Below, one piece after another: positions 50,901-58,197 of a stretch of 64,000 nt of DNA (its first letter is position 1; each line of letters begins with the position of its first letter). Source of the DNA: Streptomyces stelliscabiei (GTDB lineage: Bacteria > Actinomycetota > Actinomycetes > Streptomycetales > Streptomycetaceae); the NCBI RefSeq assembly GCF_014873495.1, contig NZ_JADBGF010000001.1:4774001-4838000 (forward strand), read 5' to 3'. A model generated the notes under the pieces. The model did no database searches. It was not told the DNA's origin and saw only the letters and a program-made list of their open reading frames with translations. The position numbers and the translations under genes were made by a program.

Positions 50901-51072
50901 ACTCCACCACGAGACGGTCCCGGTAGCCGCCGAGGACGAGGTCCTCCTCGGCGTTGGCGTCCTCACGGAACCGGGCCGGACTGGTGGCCCAGGCGTCGAG
51001 CACGCCCCGGCGCAGCCGAGCCGTCCCGAACGGGTCCGCACCCTCGGCCGCCGGCCGCACGAACTTGCTCAC
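47926..51072 (-). CDS. Sacsin/HSP90-like ATPase domain protein
   Basis: 1048 residues. The N-terminal 250 carry a GHKL ATPase of the sacsin N-terminal type: LVVELAQNAADAAARAKVPG, VLVAANTGAPLDAGGVESLS, GRFGVGFAAVLAVTD and the strand RWSLAEARL. The remaining 800 residues are Asp/Glu/Leu-rich with no motif I recognise. Sacsin modules act as chaperone-like ATPases; bacterial roles are unknown to me. Adjacent to DUF3027, an arrangement I recall in other streptomycetes. ATG 51072 with FVRPAAEGADPFGTARLRRG following. Confidence 0.82.
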   Translation of the reverse strand: MSKFVRPAAEGADPFGTARLRRGVLDAWATSPARFREDANAEEDLVLGGYRDRLVVELAQNAADAAARAKVPGRLRLTLRDGVLVAANTGAPLDAGGVESLSTLRASAKRDSQDSHDGAVGRFGVGFAAVLAVTDEPAVIGRHGGIRWSLAEARLLAADTARHSPGLGDEIRRRDGHVPLLRLPFAAEGTAPESYDTVVILPLRDTAAADLAERLLHAVDDALLLALPGLDEVVIEIGADEVRTMRRSVEGAHVVVEDSRDGVTRWRTVAEHGALDAVLLADRPVEERLRPHWSVTWAVPTGPDGAPVRPRTSAVVHAPTPSDEALGVPALLIASFPLDTTRRRAAPGPLTDFLVQRAADAYAALLAAWEPVGEGIIDLVPGPLGKGELDGALRQAILERLPRTAFLPRAVTPEPDDELDDLPAALRPRDAEVVEGAGAETVRVLADVLPSLLPAGLERRAELRALGVARLPLGDVIDRLAGLEKAPDWWRRLYDSLAGVDPDRLSGLPVPLADGRTTIGPRQILLPAPDGPQAARPDTLARLGLKVAHPDAAHPLLEKLGALPATPRAVLTTPQVRAAVAASLDDEGGVWDEEDGRPDADELADLVLALVRDAALDPGDEPWLGALALPDEDGELAPAGELVLPGSPFARVMREDELALVDAELADRWGEQPLAACGVLATFALVRATDVVLDPDELEPRDGDFAEPDDAGLLDAVDVWSEDILDRFPDSPVPPVATEIVAVRDLDLVDEDRWPEALALLARPPLRDALVQPVRILLPDGTHEVVRPYTAWWLRGHPVLDGRRPAGLLAAGGDPLLRGLYDEADATGFDDEQVLRALGVRTSVAALLDEPGGAAELLDRLADPDLPVSAAQLHGLYGALADLDPEQVTLPDELRAVVDGEVTVVDAADAVVVDSPDLLPFTAGMPLLPVRPSRAGELAELFQVRRLSESVTGEVDSQGAEHDVPEAVRMLLGPATPGSYVEHEELVVDGVELDWRRTRDGVLHAATLEGVAAGLAWAAGQWPRRFEVAALLEDPSRTAELARDRWFD

Positions 51073-51270
51073 GGTTCATCCTCCATGTCGCCAGGTGCAC
51101 GAAGGTACCGCGTCGCTGCGCTGCTCAGGCCGGACGCCCAGGGGGTGGGGGGTAGCTGGTACGTGGGCGGGTGCGGCTCCGGTGGGGCTTCTCGCGCAGT
51201 TCCCACCGGAGCCGCACCCGCCGAAGCAACCCGCACCCCCGAGCCATGAGGCGCTCCTACGAGAAGGCCC
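51073..51270. repeat. Intergenic region with dispersed repeat fragment
   Basis: No gene. 51183-51212 has ggggcttctcgcgcagttcc with cacc gg, the left half of the dispersed GC-rich motif, then ggagccgcacccgcc, an inverted partner of ggcgggtgcggctcc (51167-51181), so a hairpin of about 15 base pairs forms around it. Confidence 0.6.
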
Positions 51271-52203
51271 CTACGAGTGCCCGAGATCGGCCTCGGCGTC
51301 AGCCTCCTCCGCCCCCACGGACACCGATCCGGAATCGGGCGACGGCCGCAGCGGGAAGGGGTCCACCCGCGTCTCGTCCAGCCGCGGCGGAGCCGGGCGC
51401 GGCGGCGCGGGCATGACCGCCGCCTCCGAGTGCCCTCCACAGCCGTACGTCAGGGACACCATCCGCCCGTCCGCCGGCGCGAACTCGTTCGCGCACACAC
51501 CGAAGGCCTGCCCGAGCGACCCCCCGATCGCCACGAGGAACCCGCAGCTGACGCACGACGCCGGCGCCGCCTGCGCCATCGCGGTCTTCGCCCCGAACCC
51601 TTCCTCCCACCGGTCCGCGGCCGTGTGCAGCCCGTACCGGGACAGCACCCGGGCCCGCCGCATGCCCAGTTCCTCGGCGACCGCGGCGATCGACCCGCGC
51701 GTCGGCACGAGCGGCAGGTGCGCCGGGACCCCGGCGGTGACCTCGGCGTCCTCCGCCTCCACCAGCTCGGCCATGTCGTGCGAGACCGGCGAGTTCGGCA
51801 AGGGCTCGTCCTCGCCGGAGTACCCGGGCTCCAGCCGCAGATCCTCGGCGTCCGTGGGCAGCAGGTCGCCGGGTCCCATGTCGCCCGGCCGGAGCCGCTC
51901 GCTCCACGGCACCCACTCCGGCGCCAGCAGCGCGTCGGGGCCCGGGAGCAGGACGACCTCGTCGAGCGTCACGAACTTCGCGCGTGAGGCACGGGCGACG
52001 GTGACGGCCCAGCGCCAGCCGCGGTAGCCCATCTCCTTGCACTCGAAGAAGTGCGTCACGACCCGGTCGCCCTCGGACACGAGCCCCGCGTGCTCGCCGA
52101 CCACGCCTGGTGCGGCGGCCTCCTCGGCCGCGGAGCGGGCGAGGTCGACGGCCTCGGCACACAGACGGTCGGGGGTGCGGCTTCGCGTTGTCGCTGCGCT
52201 CAC
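51271..52203 (-). CDS. DUF3027 domain protein
   Basis: 310 residues from GTG 52203 (VSAATTRSRTPDRLCAEAVD). Conserved parts: VTHFFECKEMGYRGWRWAVT, ARASRAKFVTLDEVVLLPGP, and a zinc-ribbon-like set CVSCGF with CANEF and YGCGGHSEA near 230-280. The C-terminal 35 residues are Pro/Asp/Glu-rich. The DUF3027 function is unknown. Upstream AGGAGAG is 12 bases from the GTG, longer than usual, so the start is not certain. Divergent from the MFS gene over 700 bases of repeat-rich DNA. Confidence 0.85.
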   Translation of the reverse strand: MSAATTRSRTPDRLCAEAVDLARSAAEEAAAPGVVGEHAGLVSEGDRVVTHFFECKEMGYRGWRWAVTVARASRAKFVTLDEVVLLPGPDALLAPEWVPWSERLRPGDMGPGDLLPTDAEDLRLEPGYSGEDEPLPNSPVSHDMAELVEAEDAEVTAGVPAHLPLVPTRGSIAAVAEELGMRRARVLSRYGLHTAADRWEEGFGAKTAMAQAAPASCVSCGFLVAIGGSLGQAFGVCANEFAPADGRMVSLTYGCGGHSEAAVMPAPPRPAPPRLDETRVDPFPLRPSPDSGSVSVGAEEADAEADLGHS

Positions 52204-52904
52204 AGGTATCGCTTCTCTCCTACGCCGTCTCACGAGTGCGCCTCCCTCGGCGGGGGGTGCGGACGGAGCGGACCAGGGGGCCGCGTCGACGTCCGCGCCC
52301 GATCGCACTCGGGCGCACCTATGTCATCCATTCTGCGGGATGAACGAGAGGCGCGCGGCCGAGAACAACCGCCGCAGGCGCGCTATGCACGCTACCTTCT
52401 CCGAGGCTCTGCGCCCACACCGACGTAGCGGTTCCGCGATTCCGCTGCGCTCGGCCTGGGCGGGGAGGGGGGTGTGGGGCGCCCCTCAGGCACCCCCGCC
52501 GGTTGGCAGAAAACCACCGGGGCCGCCGCCCCAGGGCCCCGCATCATCGGAGGTCGCAGCCCGTCCGCAGGCACATCGTGGCTGATCGCGCGGTTCCCCG
52601 CGCCCCCAAAAAAGCCCAGTCCACGCAGACCGCAAAAGTCAACAACCCCACAACCCTGAAAAAGCGCCGAGCCACAGCCCCGGCCCTCAAGGGGCGCGAG
52701 GAACTGCGCGAGAAGCCCCACCGACCCGCACACACAACCAACCGCACGAGGAGCCAGGGGCGCAGCCCCAGCCCTCCAGGGGCGCGGGGAACTGCGCGAA
52801 CAACCCCCACCCACCCGCAGACGCACACCCAACCCCCGCCCGCCCCCGGGGCCATCCGAGCGGTAAACGCACTACGGTCCCCCTTCTCGGGGCACTATGA
52901 CGAG
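52204..52904. repeat. Long gene-free region with three copies of the dispersed repeat
   Basis: No gene I believe. Copies of the GC-rich motif at about 52585-52615, 52690-52722 and 52778-52810 (variants of gcgcggggaactgcgcgaga). Open frames here have repeat-driven composition. The part 52300-52390 (tatgtcatccattctgcggg, atgaacgag) may hold the DUF3027 promoter; near 52897 the sequence cactatgacgag precedes the MFS start. Confidence 0.6.
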
Positions 52905-54293
52905 GTGACCGGCGCCGAGCGGAGCGGAGCGCGCGGATCGGGTCGGGTGACCGGCGTCGTCCGCTCGGTCGGCCGCGCCCTGCACCTGCCGTTCACCGGC
53001 CCAGCCCGAGGCATCCGCAAAGCCACCCACGCCCACGGCGCCGGCGAATCCGGCCTCGGCAAACTCATCGAACTGCACGGAGTGAACGGCGCGGGCGACG
53101 TGATGATCACCGTCTCCCTCGCCTCCACGGTGTTCTTCTCCGTCCCCACCGACGAGGCCCGCGGCCGAGTCGCCCTCTACCTCGCCATCACCCTCGCCCC
53201 CTTCGCCCTCCTCGCCCCCGTCGTCGGCCCCCTGCTCGACCGCCTCCCGCACGGCCGCCGCGCCGCGATGGCCGGCGCGATGCTGGCCCGCGCCCTCCTC
53301 GCCCTGCTGCTCGTCGGCGCCGTCGAGACCGGCAGCCTCCAGCTCTACCCCGCCGCCCTCGGCGTCCTGGTCGCGTCGAAGGCCTACGGAGTGGTCCGCA
53401 GCGCCGTCGTACCCCGCCTCCTCCCACCCCGGTTCTCCCTGGTGAAGGCCAACTCCCGGGTCACCCTCTGCGGTCTGCTCGCCACCGGCGTCGCCGCGCC
53501 CATCGGCGCCGGACTCCAGGCACTCGGTCCGCGCTGGCCGCTCTACGGAGCCTTCGTGATCTTCGTCGCGGGGACGTTCCTCTCCTTCACCCTCCCCGCG
53601 AAGGTCGACTCCGCGAAGGGCGAGGACAGGGCCCTGCTCGCGGCCGACCCCGAGCATCTGCACGGCCCGCACCGCGGCGGGACGCTGAAGCGGCCCGGCC
53701 TGCGGACGGTCGGCCCGGCGGTCACCCACGCCCTCGCCGCCAACGCCGCGCTGCGCGGCCTCTCCGGCTTCCTGATCTTCTTCCTGGCCTTCCTGCTGCG
53801 CATCCACCCCCTCCACGGGCAGAGCGCCGCCGTCTCCCTGGGCATGGTGGCCGTGGCCGCCGGCCTCGGCAACGCGCTGGGCACGGCCGTGGGGGCGTGG
53901 GCGAAGCAACGGTCGCCGGAGCTGATCATCGTGACCGTCGTCGCCGTCGAACTCGGCGTGGCGATCACGGCGGCCCTGTTCTTCAGCGCGTTCTTCATCG
54001 CCTGCCTCGCCGCCGTCGCCGGCTTCTCGCAGGCCCTGTCGAAGCTGTGCCTGGACGCCCTGATCCAGCGCGACGTCCCCGAACTCGTCCGGACCTCCGC
54101 CTTCGCCCGCTCCGAGACCCTGCTGCAGATGGCCTGGGTGGTCGGCGGCGCCATCGGTATCGCCCTCCCCCTCAACGGCACCCTCGGCATGGCCGTGGCC
54201 GCCGCGATCGTCGCCGCGGGCTGGCTCACCACGGTCCGGGGCCTGCTCTCCTCGGCCCGCCACGGCGGCGCCCCCCGCGCCCGCGTGGCCTGA
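52905..54293 (+). CDS. MFS transporter
   Basis: About 462 residues from GTG 52905 (an internal GTG at 52947 is possible). HAHGAGESGLGKLIELHGVN begins the conserved part. About 11 or 12 membrane segments, LLDRLPHGRRAAMAGAMLAR as loop motif, RFSLVKANSRVTLCGLLATG mid-protein, LSGFLIFFLAFLLRI. Unlike the other two MFS genes it lacks their EntS-type motifs. I recall a similar transporter beside DUF2771 and mqnB in streptomycetes, so a role with that cluster is possible but unknown. Confidence 0.82.
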   Translation: MTGAERSGARGSGRVTGVVRSVGRALHLPFTGPARGIRKATHAHGAGESGLGKLIELHGVNGAGDVMITVSLASTVFFSVPTDEARGRVALYLAITLAPFALLAPVVGPLLDRLPHGRRAAMAGAMLARALLALLLVGAVETGSLQLYPAALGVLVASKAYGVVRSAVVPRLLPPRFSLVKANSRVTLCGLLATGVAAPIGAGLQALGPRWPLYGAFVIFVAGTFLSFTLPAKVDSAKGEDRALLAADPEHLHGPHRGGTLKRPGLRTVGPAVTHALAANAALRGLSGFLIFFLAFLLRIHPLHGQSAAVSLGMVAVAAGLGNALGTAVGAWAKQRSPELIIVTVVAVELGVAITAALFFSAFFIACLAAVAGFSQALSKLCLDALIQRDVPELVRTSAFARSETLLQMAWVVGGAIGIALPLNGTLGMAVAAAIVAAGWLTTVRGLLSSARHGGAPRARVA

Positions 54294-54367
54294 CCGAATC
54301 CCCGACCGGCCCGGCACGCCGTACCCCACGTAGGGGCACCCCTGGACGGGCCAGATAGCCTTCGCCC

Positions 54368-54838
54368 ATGACCTTCCCGCGTTCCCGTCGCGCCGCAGCC
54401 ACTCTCGGCGCCGTTTCCGCCGGACTTCTCGTCCTGTCGGCCTGCGATGAGCCGACGCCGATGGCCACCGTCACGATCGGCACCGAATCGATCAGCGCCG
54501 AGGCCGAGTGCTACCGGACCCTCGACGCCGCTCAGGCCAAGGAGTGCGCGGAGGAGAAGCCCTCCAAGTCGATCGAACTGCCGGAGGGCAAGGCCCTGCG
54601 CATCGGCGTCGACCCGGAGGTGGCGAAGACGGGCTGGGCCCTGTGGATCAACGGGGAGCAGGCCACCAGCGACACGTTCGACAAGACGTACTGGTCGTTC
54701 GAGAACCCGGGCCTCTTCGCCACCCAGCCCGGTCAGCCCGCCCAGAAGTCGCTCACGATCAGCATCGTCGAGCAGAACGCCTCGGGCTCGGCGATCAAGG
54801 GCGTGTGGAACTTCAAGCTGACGAACCCGGACGCCTGA
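54368..54838 (+). CDS. DUF2771 lipoprotein
   Basis: 156 residues. Lipoprotein signal: SRRAAATLGAVSAGLLVLSAC, lipobox L-S-A-C near 25. Then TVTIGTESISAEAECYRTLD, SIELPEGKALRIGVDPEVAK and WALWINGEQA, the DUF2771 pattern. Exported and membrane-anchored. tagcct (54356-54361) ends six bases before the ATG, so the message is probably leaderless. Followed by mqnB after 16 bases, possibly one operon. Confidence 0.88.
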   Translation: MTFPRSRRAAATLGAVSAGLLVLSACDEPTPMATVTIGTESISAEAECYRTLDAAQAKECAEEKPSKSIELPEGKALRIGVDPEVAKTGWALWINGEQATSDTFDKTYWSFENPGLFATQPGQPAQKSLTISIVEQNASGSAIKGVWNFKLTNPDA

Positions 54839-54854
54839 TCCCCTGCCGCCGCCC

Positions 54855-55616
54855 ATGCGCATCCTCGTAGCCACCGCCGTCCCCGCCGAACGGGACGCGG
54901 TGGCACGAGCGCTCCCGGGCCCCGCCACCGAGGTGCGCCTCCCGGCGGGGGCCCTCCACCGCTTCCGTACGTCCCCGCACGAGCACGACCTCCTCGCCGC
55001 CGGTGTGGGCCCCGCCCTCGCCGCCGCCTCCACCGCCGCCGCACTGACCGCGGCGGTCCTCGCGGGCAGGCCGTACGGGCTGGTCGTGTCCGCCGGTATC
55101 GCGGGCGGCTTCCTCCCCGAGGCGCCCCTCGGCTCGCTCGTCCTCGCCGACGAGATCACCGCGGCCGATCTGGGCGCCGAGACCCCGGACGGCTTCGTCC
55201 CGGTCACCGACCTCGGCTTCGGCACCGTCACCCACCGGCCGCCGCACCGCCTCGTCCGCGCCGCAGCGACCGCCACCGGTGCCCGCGCGGGCACCGTGCT
55301 CACCGTCTCCACGGTCACCGGCAGCGCGGCGCGCGCGTCCGCCCTGCGGGCCCGGCACCCCCGCGCGCTGGCCGAGGCGATGGAGGGCTTCGGGGTCGCC
55401 GAGGCCGCCGCCGCGCACACCACGCCCGTCCTCGAACTGCGCGCCGTCTCCAATCCCGTGGGCCCGCGCGACCGCGCCGCCTGGCGCATCGGCGACGCGC
55501 TGAGCGCACTCACCGAGGCCTACGGGAAGCTGACGCCCGTACTGGAGAGTTGGGACCCCCATGAGCCCTACGAGTCACATGAGCCCCACGAGCCCGATGA
55601 GCCCCATGAGCACTGA
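54855..55616 (+). CDS. mqnB: Futalosine hydrolase MqnB
   Basis: 253 residues, nucleoside phosphorylase fold: RILVATAVPAERDAVARAL, GVGPALAAASTAAAL, VVSAGIAGGFLPEAPLGSLV, ADEITAADLGAETPDGF, VSTVTGSAARA and MEGFGVAEAAA (catalytic acid region). It releases hypoxanthine from futalosine in the alternative menaquinone pathway. The last 20 residues are an odd His/Glu/Pro repeat (PHEPYESHEPHEPDEPHEH). Followed by mqnD with close or overlapping start, so they are likely co-transcribed. Confidence 0.9.
   Translation: MRILVATAVPAERDAVARALPGPATEVRLPAGALHRFRTSPHEHDLLAAGVGPALAAASTAAALTAAVLAGRPYGLVVSAGIAGGFLPEAPLGSLVLADEITAADLGAETPDGFVPVTDLGFGTVTHRPPHRLVRAAATATGARAGTVLTVSTVTGSAARASALRARHPRALAEAMEGFGVAEAAAAHTTPVLELRAVSNPVGPRDRAAWRIGDALSALTEAYGKLTPVLESWDPHEPYESHEPHEPDEPHEH
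55556..55615 (+). repeat. Short repeat at the mqnB end
   Basis: Imperfect copies of catgagccccacgag (catgagccctacgagt, catgagccccacgagc, ccgatgagccccatgag). In the mqnB frame they give His-Glu-Pro units; in the mqnD frame, Met-Ser-Pro-Thr units. Each copy carries an ATG, so several starts compete for mqnD. Confidence 0.8.
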
Positions 55617-55626
55617 GGCGGCGCCC

Positions 55627-56496
55627 ATGAACCGCGCGACCACTCCCCCCGGGACCGGCGGACTGCGGATGGCGTACTCGCCCTGCCCCAACGACACCTT
55701 CGTCTTCGACGCCTGGGCGCACGGCCGGATCCCCGGCGCGCCCGCGCTCGACGTGACGTTCGCCGACATCGACATCACCAACGGCATGGCCGAGCGCGGT
55801 GAACTCGACGTACTGAAGGTGTCGTACGCCGTGCTGCCGTACGTCCTCGACGAGTACGCGCTGCTGCCCTGCGGCGGTGCGCTCGGGCGGGGCTGCGGCC
55901 CGTTGGTGCTGACGCGTGAGCCGGGCACGGACCTCACCGGCCGTACGGTGGCCGTGCCGAGCGAGCGGTCCACGGCGTATCTCCTCTTCCGCCTCTGGGC
56001 GGCGGACACCCTGCCCGGCGGGGTCGGCGAGATCGTGGTGCTGCCGTTCCACGAGATCATGCCCGCCGTGCGGGACGGCAAGGTCGACGCCGGACTCGTC
56101 ATCCACGAGGCCCGCTTCACGTACCGGAACTACGGCCTCCACAAGCTGGCCGACATGGGCGAGCACTGGGAGGACACGACGGGGCTGCCGATCCCGCTGG
56201 GCGCGATCATCGCGAAGCGCTCGCTGGGCGCCGAGGCCCTGACCGGGCTCGCGGAGACGGTCCGCGCCTCCGTCCGCGCGGCCTGGGACGACCCCGAGGC
56301 GTCCCGCCCCTACGTCCTCGAACACGCCCAGGAGATGGACCCGGCCGTCGCCGACCAGCACATCGGCCTGTACGTCAACGAGTTCACGGCCGACCTCGGC
56401 GAGGACGGCTACGCGGCGGTCAGAGGCCTGCTCACCCGTGCGGCGGCCGAGGGACTGGTACCGCCCCTCGGCCCGGACGCGCTCGAATTCCCCTGA
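55627..56496 (+). CDS. mqnD: 1,4-dihydroxy-6-naphthoate synthase MqnD
   Basis: 289 residues from ATG 55627, preceded by TGAGG eight bases upstream; ATGs at 55561 to 55606 lie in the repeat and overlap mqnB. Pattern of MqnA/MqnD periplasmic-binding-fold enzymes: LRMAYSPCPNDTFVFDAWAH, VTFADIDITNGMAERGELDV, KVSYAVLPYVLDEYALLPCG, GRTVAVPSERSTAYLLFRLW and IHEARFTYRNYGL. Converts cyclic dehypoxanthine futalosine to 1,4-dihydroxy-6-naphthoate. Paired with mqnB. Confidence 0.93.
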   Translation: MNRATTPPGTGGLRMAYSPCPNDTFVFDAWAHGRIPGAPALDVTFADIDITNGMAERGELDVLKVSYAVLPYVLDEYALLPCGGALGRGCGPLVLTREPGTDLTGRTVAVPSERSTAYLLFRLWAADTLPGGVGEIVVLPFHEIMPAVRDGKVDAGLVIHEARFTYRNYGLHKLADMGEHWEDTTGLPIPLGAIIAKRSLGAEALTGLAETVRASVRAAWDDPEASRPYVLEHAQEMDPAVADQHIGLYVNEFTADLGEDGYAAVRGLLTRAAAEGLVPPLGPDALEFP

Positions 56497-56517
56497 GTCA
56501 CCTCGGAAGTTGTCGCT

Positions 56518-56901
56518 CTACACGTCCAACTGGTCGGCCACGGCGCGGAGAAGACCCGCGATCTTCCCGCCCGCGGCGCGGTCGGGATAACGGCCCCGCT
56601 CCAGCATGGGCGTGATGTTCTCCAGCAGCGTGGTCAGATCCTGCACGATCGAGGCCAGCTCGTCGGGCTTCTTGCGCTGGGCGGCGGCGACCGACGGGGC
56701 CGGCTCCAGGATCGTCACGGACAGGGCCTGGTCACCGCGCTGACCGGCGACGACCCCGAACTCGACCTTCTGGCCCGGCTTCAGGGTGTCGACACCGGCG
56801 GGCAGTACGGAGGAGTGGACGAAGACGTCACCGCCGTCGTCACGGGAGAGAAAGCCGAAGCCCTTCTCGCTGTTGAACCACTTGACCTTGCCGGTAGGCA
56901 C
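56518..56901 (-). CDS. Cold-shock domain protein with conserved C-terminal extension
   Basis: 127 residues. Residues 1-65 are a CSD: TGKVKWFNSEKGFGFLSRDD, GGDVFVHSSVLPAGVDTLKP, GQKVEFGVVAGQRGDQALSV. The motif KGFGFL is RNP1-like; FVHSS is RNP2-like. The extra 60 residues (KKPDELASIVQDLTTLLENI, GKIAGLLRAVADQLDV) are a helical extension found in long actinobacterial members. Nucleic-acid binding; role in cold or RNA turnover. GTG 56901 was chosen as the start of the CSD, following GAGGAC. Confidence 0.9.
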   Translation of the reverse strand: MPTGKVKWFNSEKGFGFLSRDDGGDVFVHSSVLPAGVDTLKPGQKVEFGVVAGQRGDQALSVTILEPAPSVAAAQRKKPDELASIVQDLTTLLENITPMLERGRYPDRAAGGKIAGLLRAVADQLDV

Positions 56902-57020
56902 GTCTGTCCTCGTCCTCGTACTCGTCGGAAACTGCGTTGGAAAGTGCTCTGAAGGTGTTCTCGGTGGGCGCGAACTGCTCTGGACAGCACTGCAGCGGGT
57001 CGTCGGACCCGCCGGTCCCC

Positions 57021-57048
57021 AGCCTATTGGTCCGGGGGCGGGTGACAA
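57021..57048 (-). promoter_or_regulatory. Promoter of the cold-shock gene
   Basis: On the minus strand TTGTCA (57048-57043) and TAGGCT (57026-57021) are spaced 16 bases, a good housekeeping-sigma promoter. Transcription from here would give a leader of about 110 bases before GTG 56901, long enough for the structured leaders seen in cold-shock mRNAs. Confidence 0.7.
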
Positions 57049-57062
57049 GACGTCGGCAGACT

Positions 57063-57087
57063 GTTCCCTCGCGCTGGGAACTACCCT
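57063..57087 (+). promoter_or_regulatory. Operator-like repeat and -10 for a leaderless gene
   Basis: GTTCCC (57063-57068) and GGGAAC (57076-57081) form an inverted repeat immediately before taccct (57082-57087), a TAnnnT -10 that ends six bases before the GTG at 57094. A repressor on the repeat would cover the -35 region. Confidence 0.5.
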
Positions 57088-57093
57088 GGTCGG

Positions 57094-57345
57094 GTGCGTG
57101 ACAAAACCCAACCGAATTCCGCCGAACCCGGTGACCGGCTGATCCGTGCCGGTGCCATCGTGTTCTTCGTCGGCGCCGTGGCCACTCTCGTCACCGTGGC
57201 GCCGCTGTTCCTCGGGACGAGTCCTTTCCCGACCTACATGTTCGTCCTGAGCATGCTCATGGGCGTCGGCTTCCTCGTCGCCGGCGCGGGAGTCCTGCAG
57301 TCCGTCGCGGCGGGGCGCAGGAGGGCGCGCGCGGTACGTCCCTGA
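57094..57345 (+). CDS. Small two-helix membrane protein
   Basis: 83 residues: RDKTQPNSAEPGDRLIRAGA, then IVFFVGAVATLVTVAPLFLG and YMFVLSMLMGVGFLVAGAGV, and a basic tail RRRARAVRP. Divergent from the cold-shock gene, in the same relationship I recall in other streptomycetes. Function unknown. Confidence 0.78.
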   Translation: MRDKTQPNSAEPGDRLIRAGAIVFFVGAVATLVTVAPLFLGTSPFPTYMFVLSMLMGVGFLVAGAGVLQSVAAGRRRARAVRP

Positions 57346-57360
57346 CGCTTCCCCGACGAC

Positions 57361-57978
57361 TCAGGGCCGGTGGTGGGTCGCGAGCCACGCGGGGAACGCG
57401 GTCAGGTCCGGCAGGACGACGTCGGCGCCGGCCTCGCGCAGCTCCCGCTCGTCGCAGGGTCCGGTGGTGACCGCGACCGCGTACGCCTGTGCCGTGCGGG
57501 CGCCGCGTACGTCGCCGGTGTGGTCGCCGACGTAGACGCTCGCGCCGTGCTCGCGCAGCGCGGCCGCCTTGGCCTCGGCCCACAGGTCGCCCACGACCAC
57601 GTCGGGCTCGATGCCGAGGTGCTCCAGGTGCCGCTTGGCGTTGGGCTCGTACTTGGCGGTGACCACGATCGCCCGCCCACCGGCCGCGCGGACCGCCGCG
57701 ATGGCCTCCGGCGCGCCCGGCATCGCGGGGGTCGCGGCGATCGCGATCGCCGGGTACATCTCGCGGTAGAGGTCCGCCATCGCCGGGATCTCCGCCGCCG
57801 GGAACCAGCACGCCAGCTCGTCCGCGAGCGGGGGGCCGAGGCGGGTGATCGCCAGGTCGGCGTCTATGTACGTCCCCGTCCGCGCCGCCAGCGCCTCGTA
57901 GCAGGCGTGGATGCCCGGCCGTGAGTCGATCAACGTCATGTCGAGATCGAACCCGACGGTGAGTGCGCGAGAAGTCAT
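57361..57978 (-). CDS. HAD-family hydrolase
   Basis: 205 residues. Motif I VGFDLDMTLIDS (nucleophile Asp near 10), motif II IVVTAKY, motif III Lys near KRHLEHLG, motif IV VYVGDHTGDVRGAR. Cap domain between residues about 25 and 90 as in phosphoglycolate-phosphatase-like subfamily I. Acts on a small phosphate ester. ATG 57978 (MTSRALTVGFDLD). Confidence 0.9.
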   Translation of the reverse strand: MTSRALTVGFDLDMTLIDSRPGIHACYEALAARTGTYIDADLAITRLGPPLADELACWFPAAEIPAMADLYREMYPAIAIAATPAMPGAPEAIAAVRAAGGRAIVVTAKYEPNAKRHLEHLGIEPDVVVGDLWAEAKAAALREHGASVYVGDHTGDVRGARTAQAYAVAVTTGPCDERELREAGADVVLPDLTAFPAWLATHHRP

Positions 57979-58197
57979 ACCGCCCATTGTGGGGCGGGGG
58001 GCGTGTGGGGGCGGGGGAGGGTGCGGTTCGGGGGCGGGTGCGGCCCGGTGGGGGCTGGTCGCGCAGTTCCCCGCGCCCCTAAAAGCCCAGGCCCCTGCGG
58101 GCCTGGAAAGAAGACGGCCCCCACCGGACCCGCACCCGCCCACAACCGCGCCCGCCCACAACCGAACCGCACCCCCCGACACGTCCCCCGCCCGCGC
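57979..58197. repeat. Intergenic region with dispersed repeat
   Basis: No gene. 58047-58090 holds gggggctggtcgcgcagttc, then cccgcgcccctaaaag, followed by the hairpin gcccaggcccctgcgggcct and ggaaagaagacggccccc. Acts probably as terminator or transcript separator between two minus-strand genes. Confidence 0.6.

Noticed and set aside
52204..52904. Small coding genes in the long spacer
   Set aside because: Open frames there follow the GC-rich repeats and lack start signals or codon-position bias that I trust.
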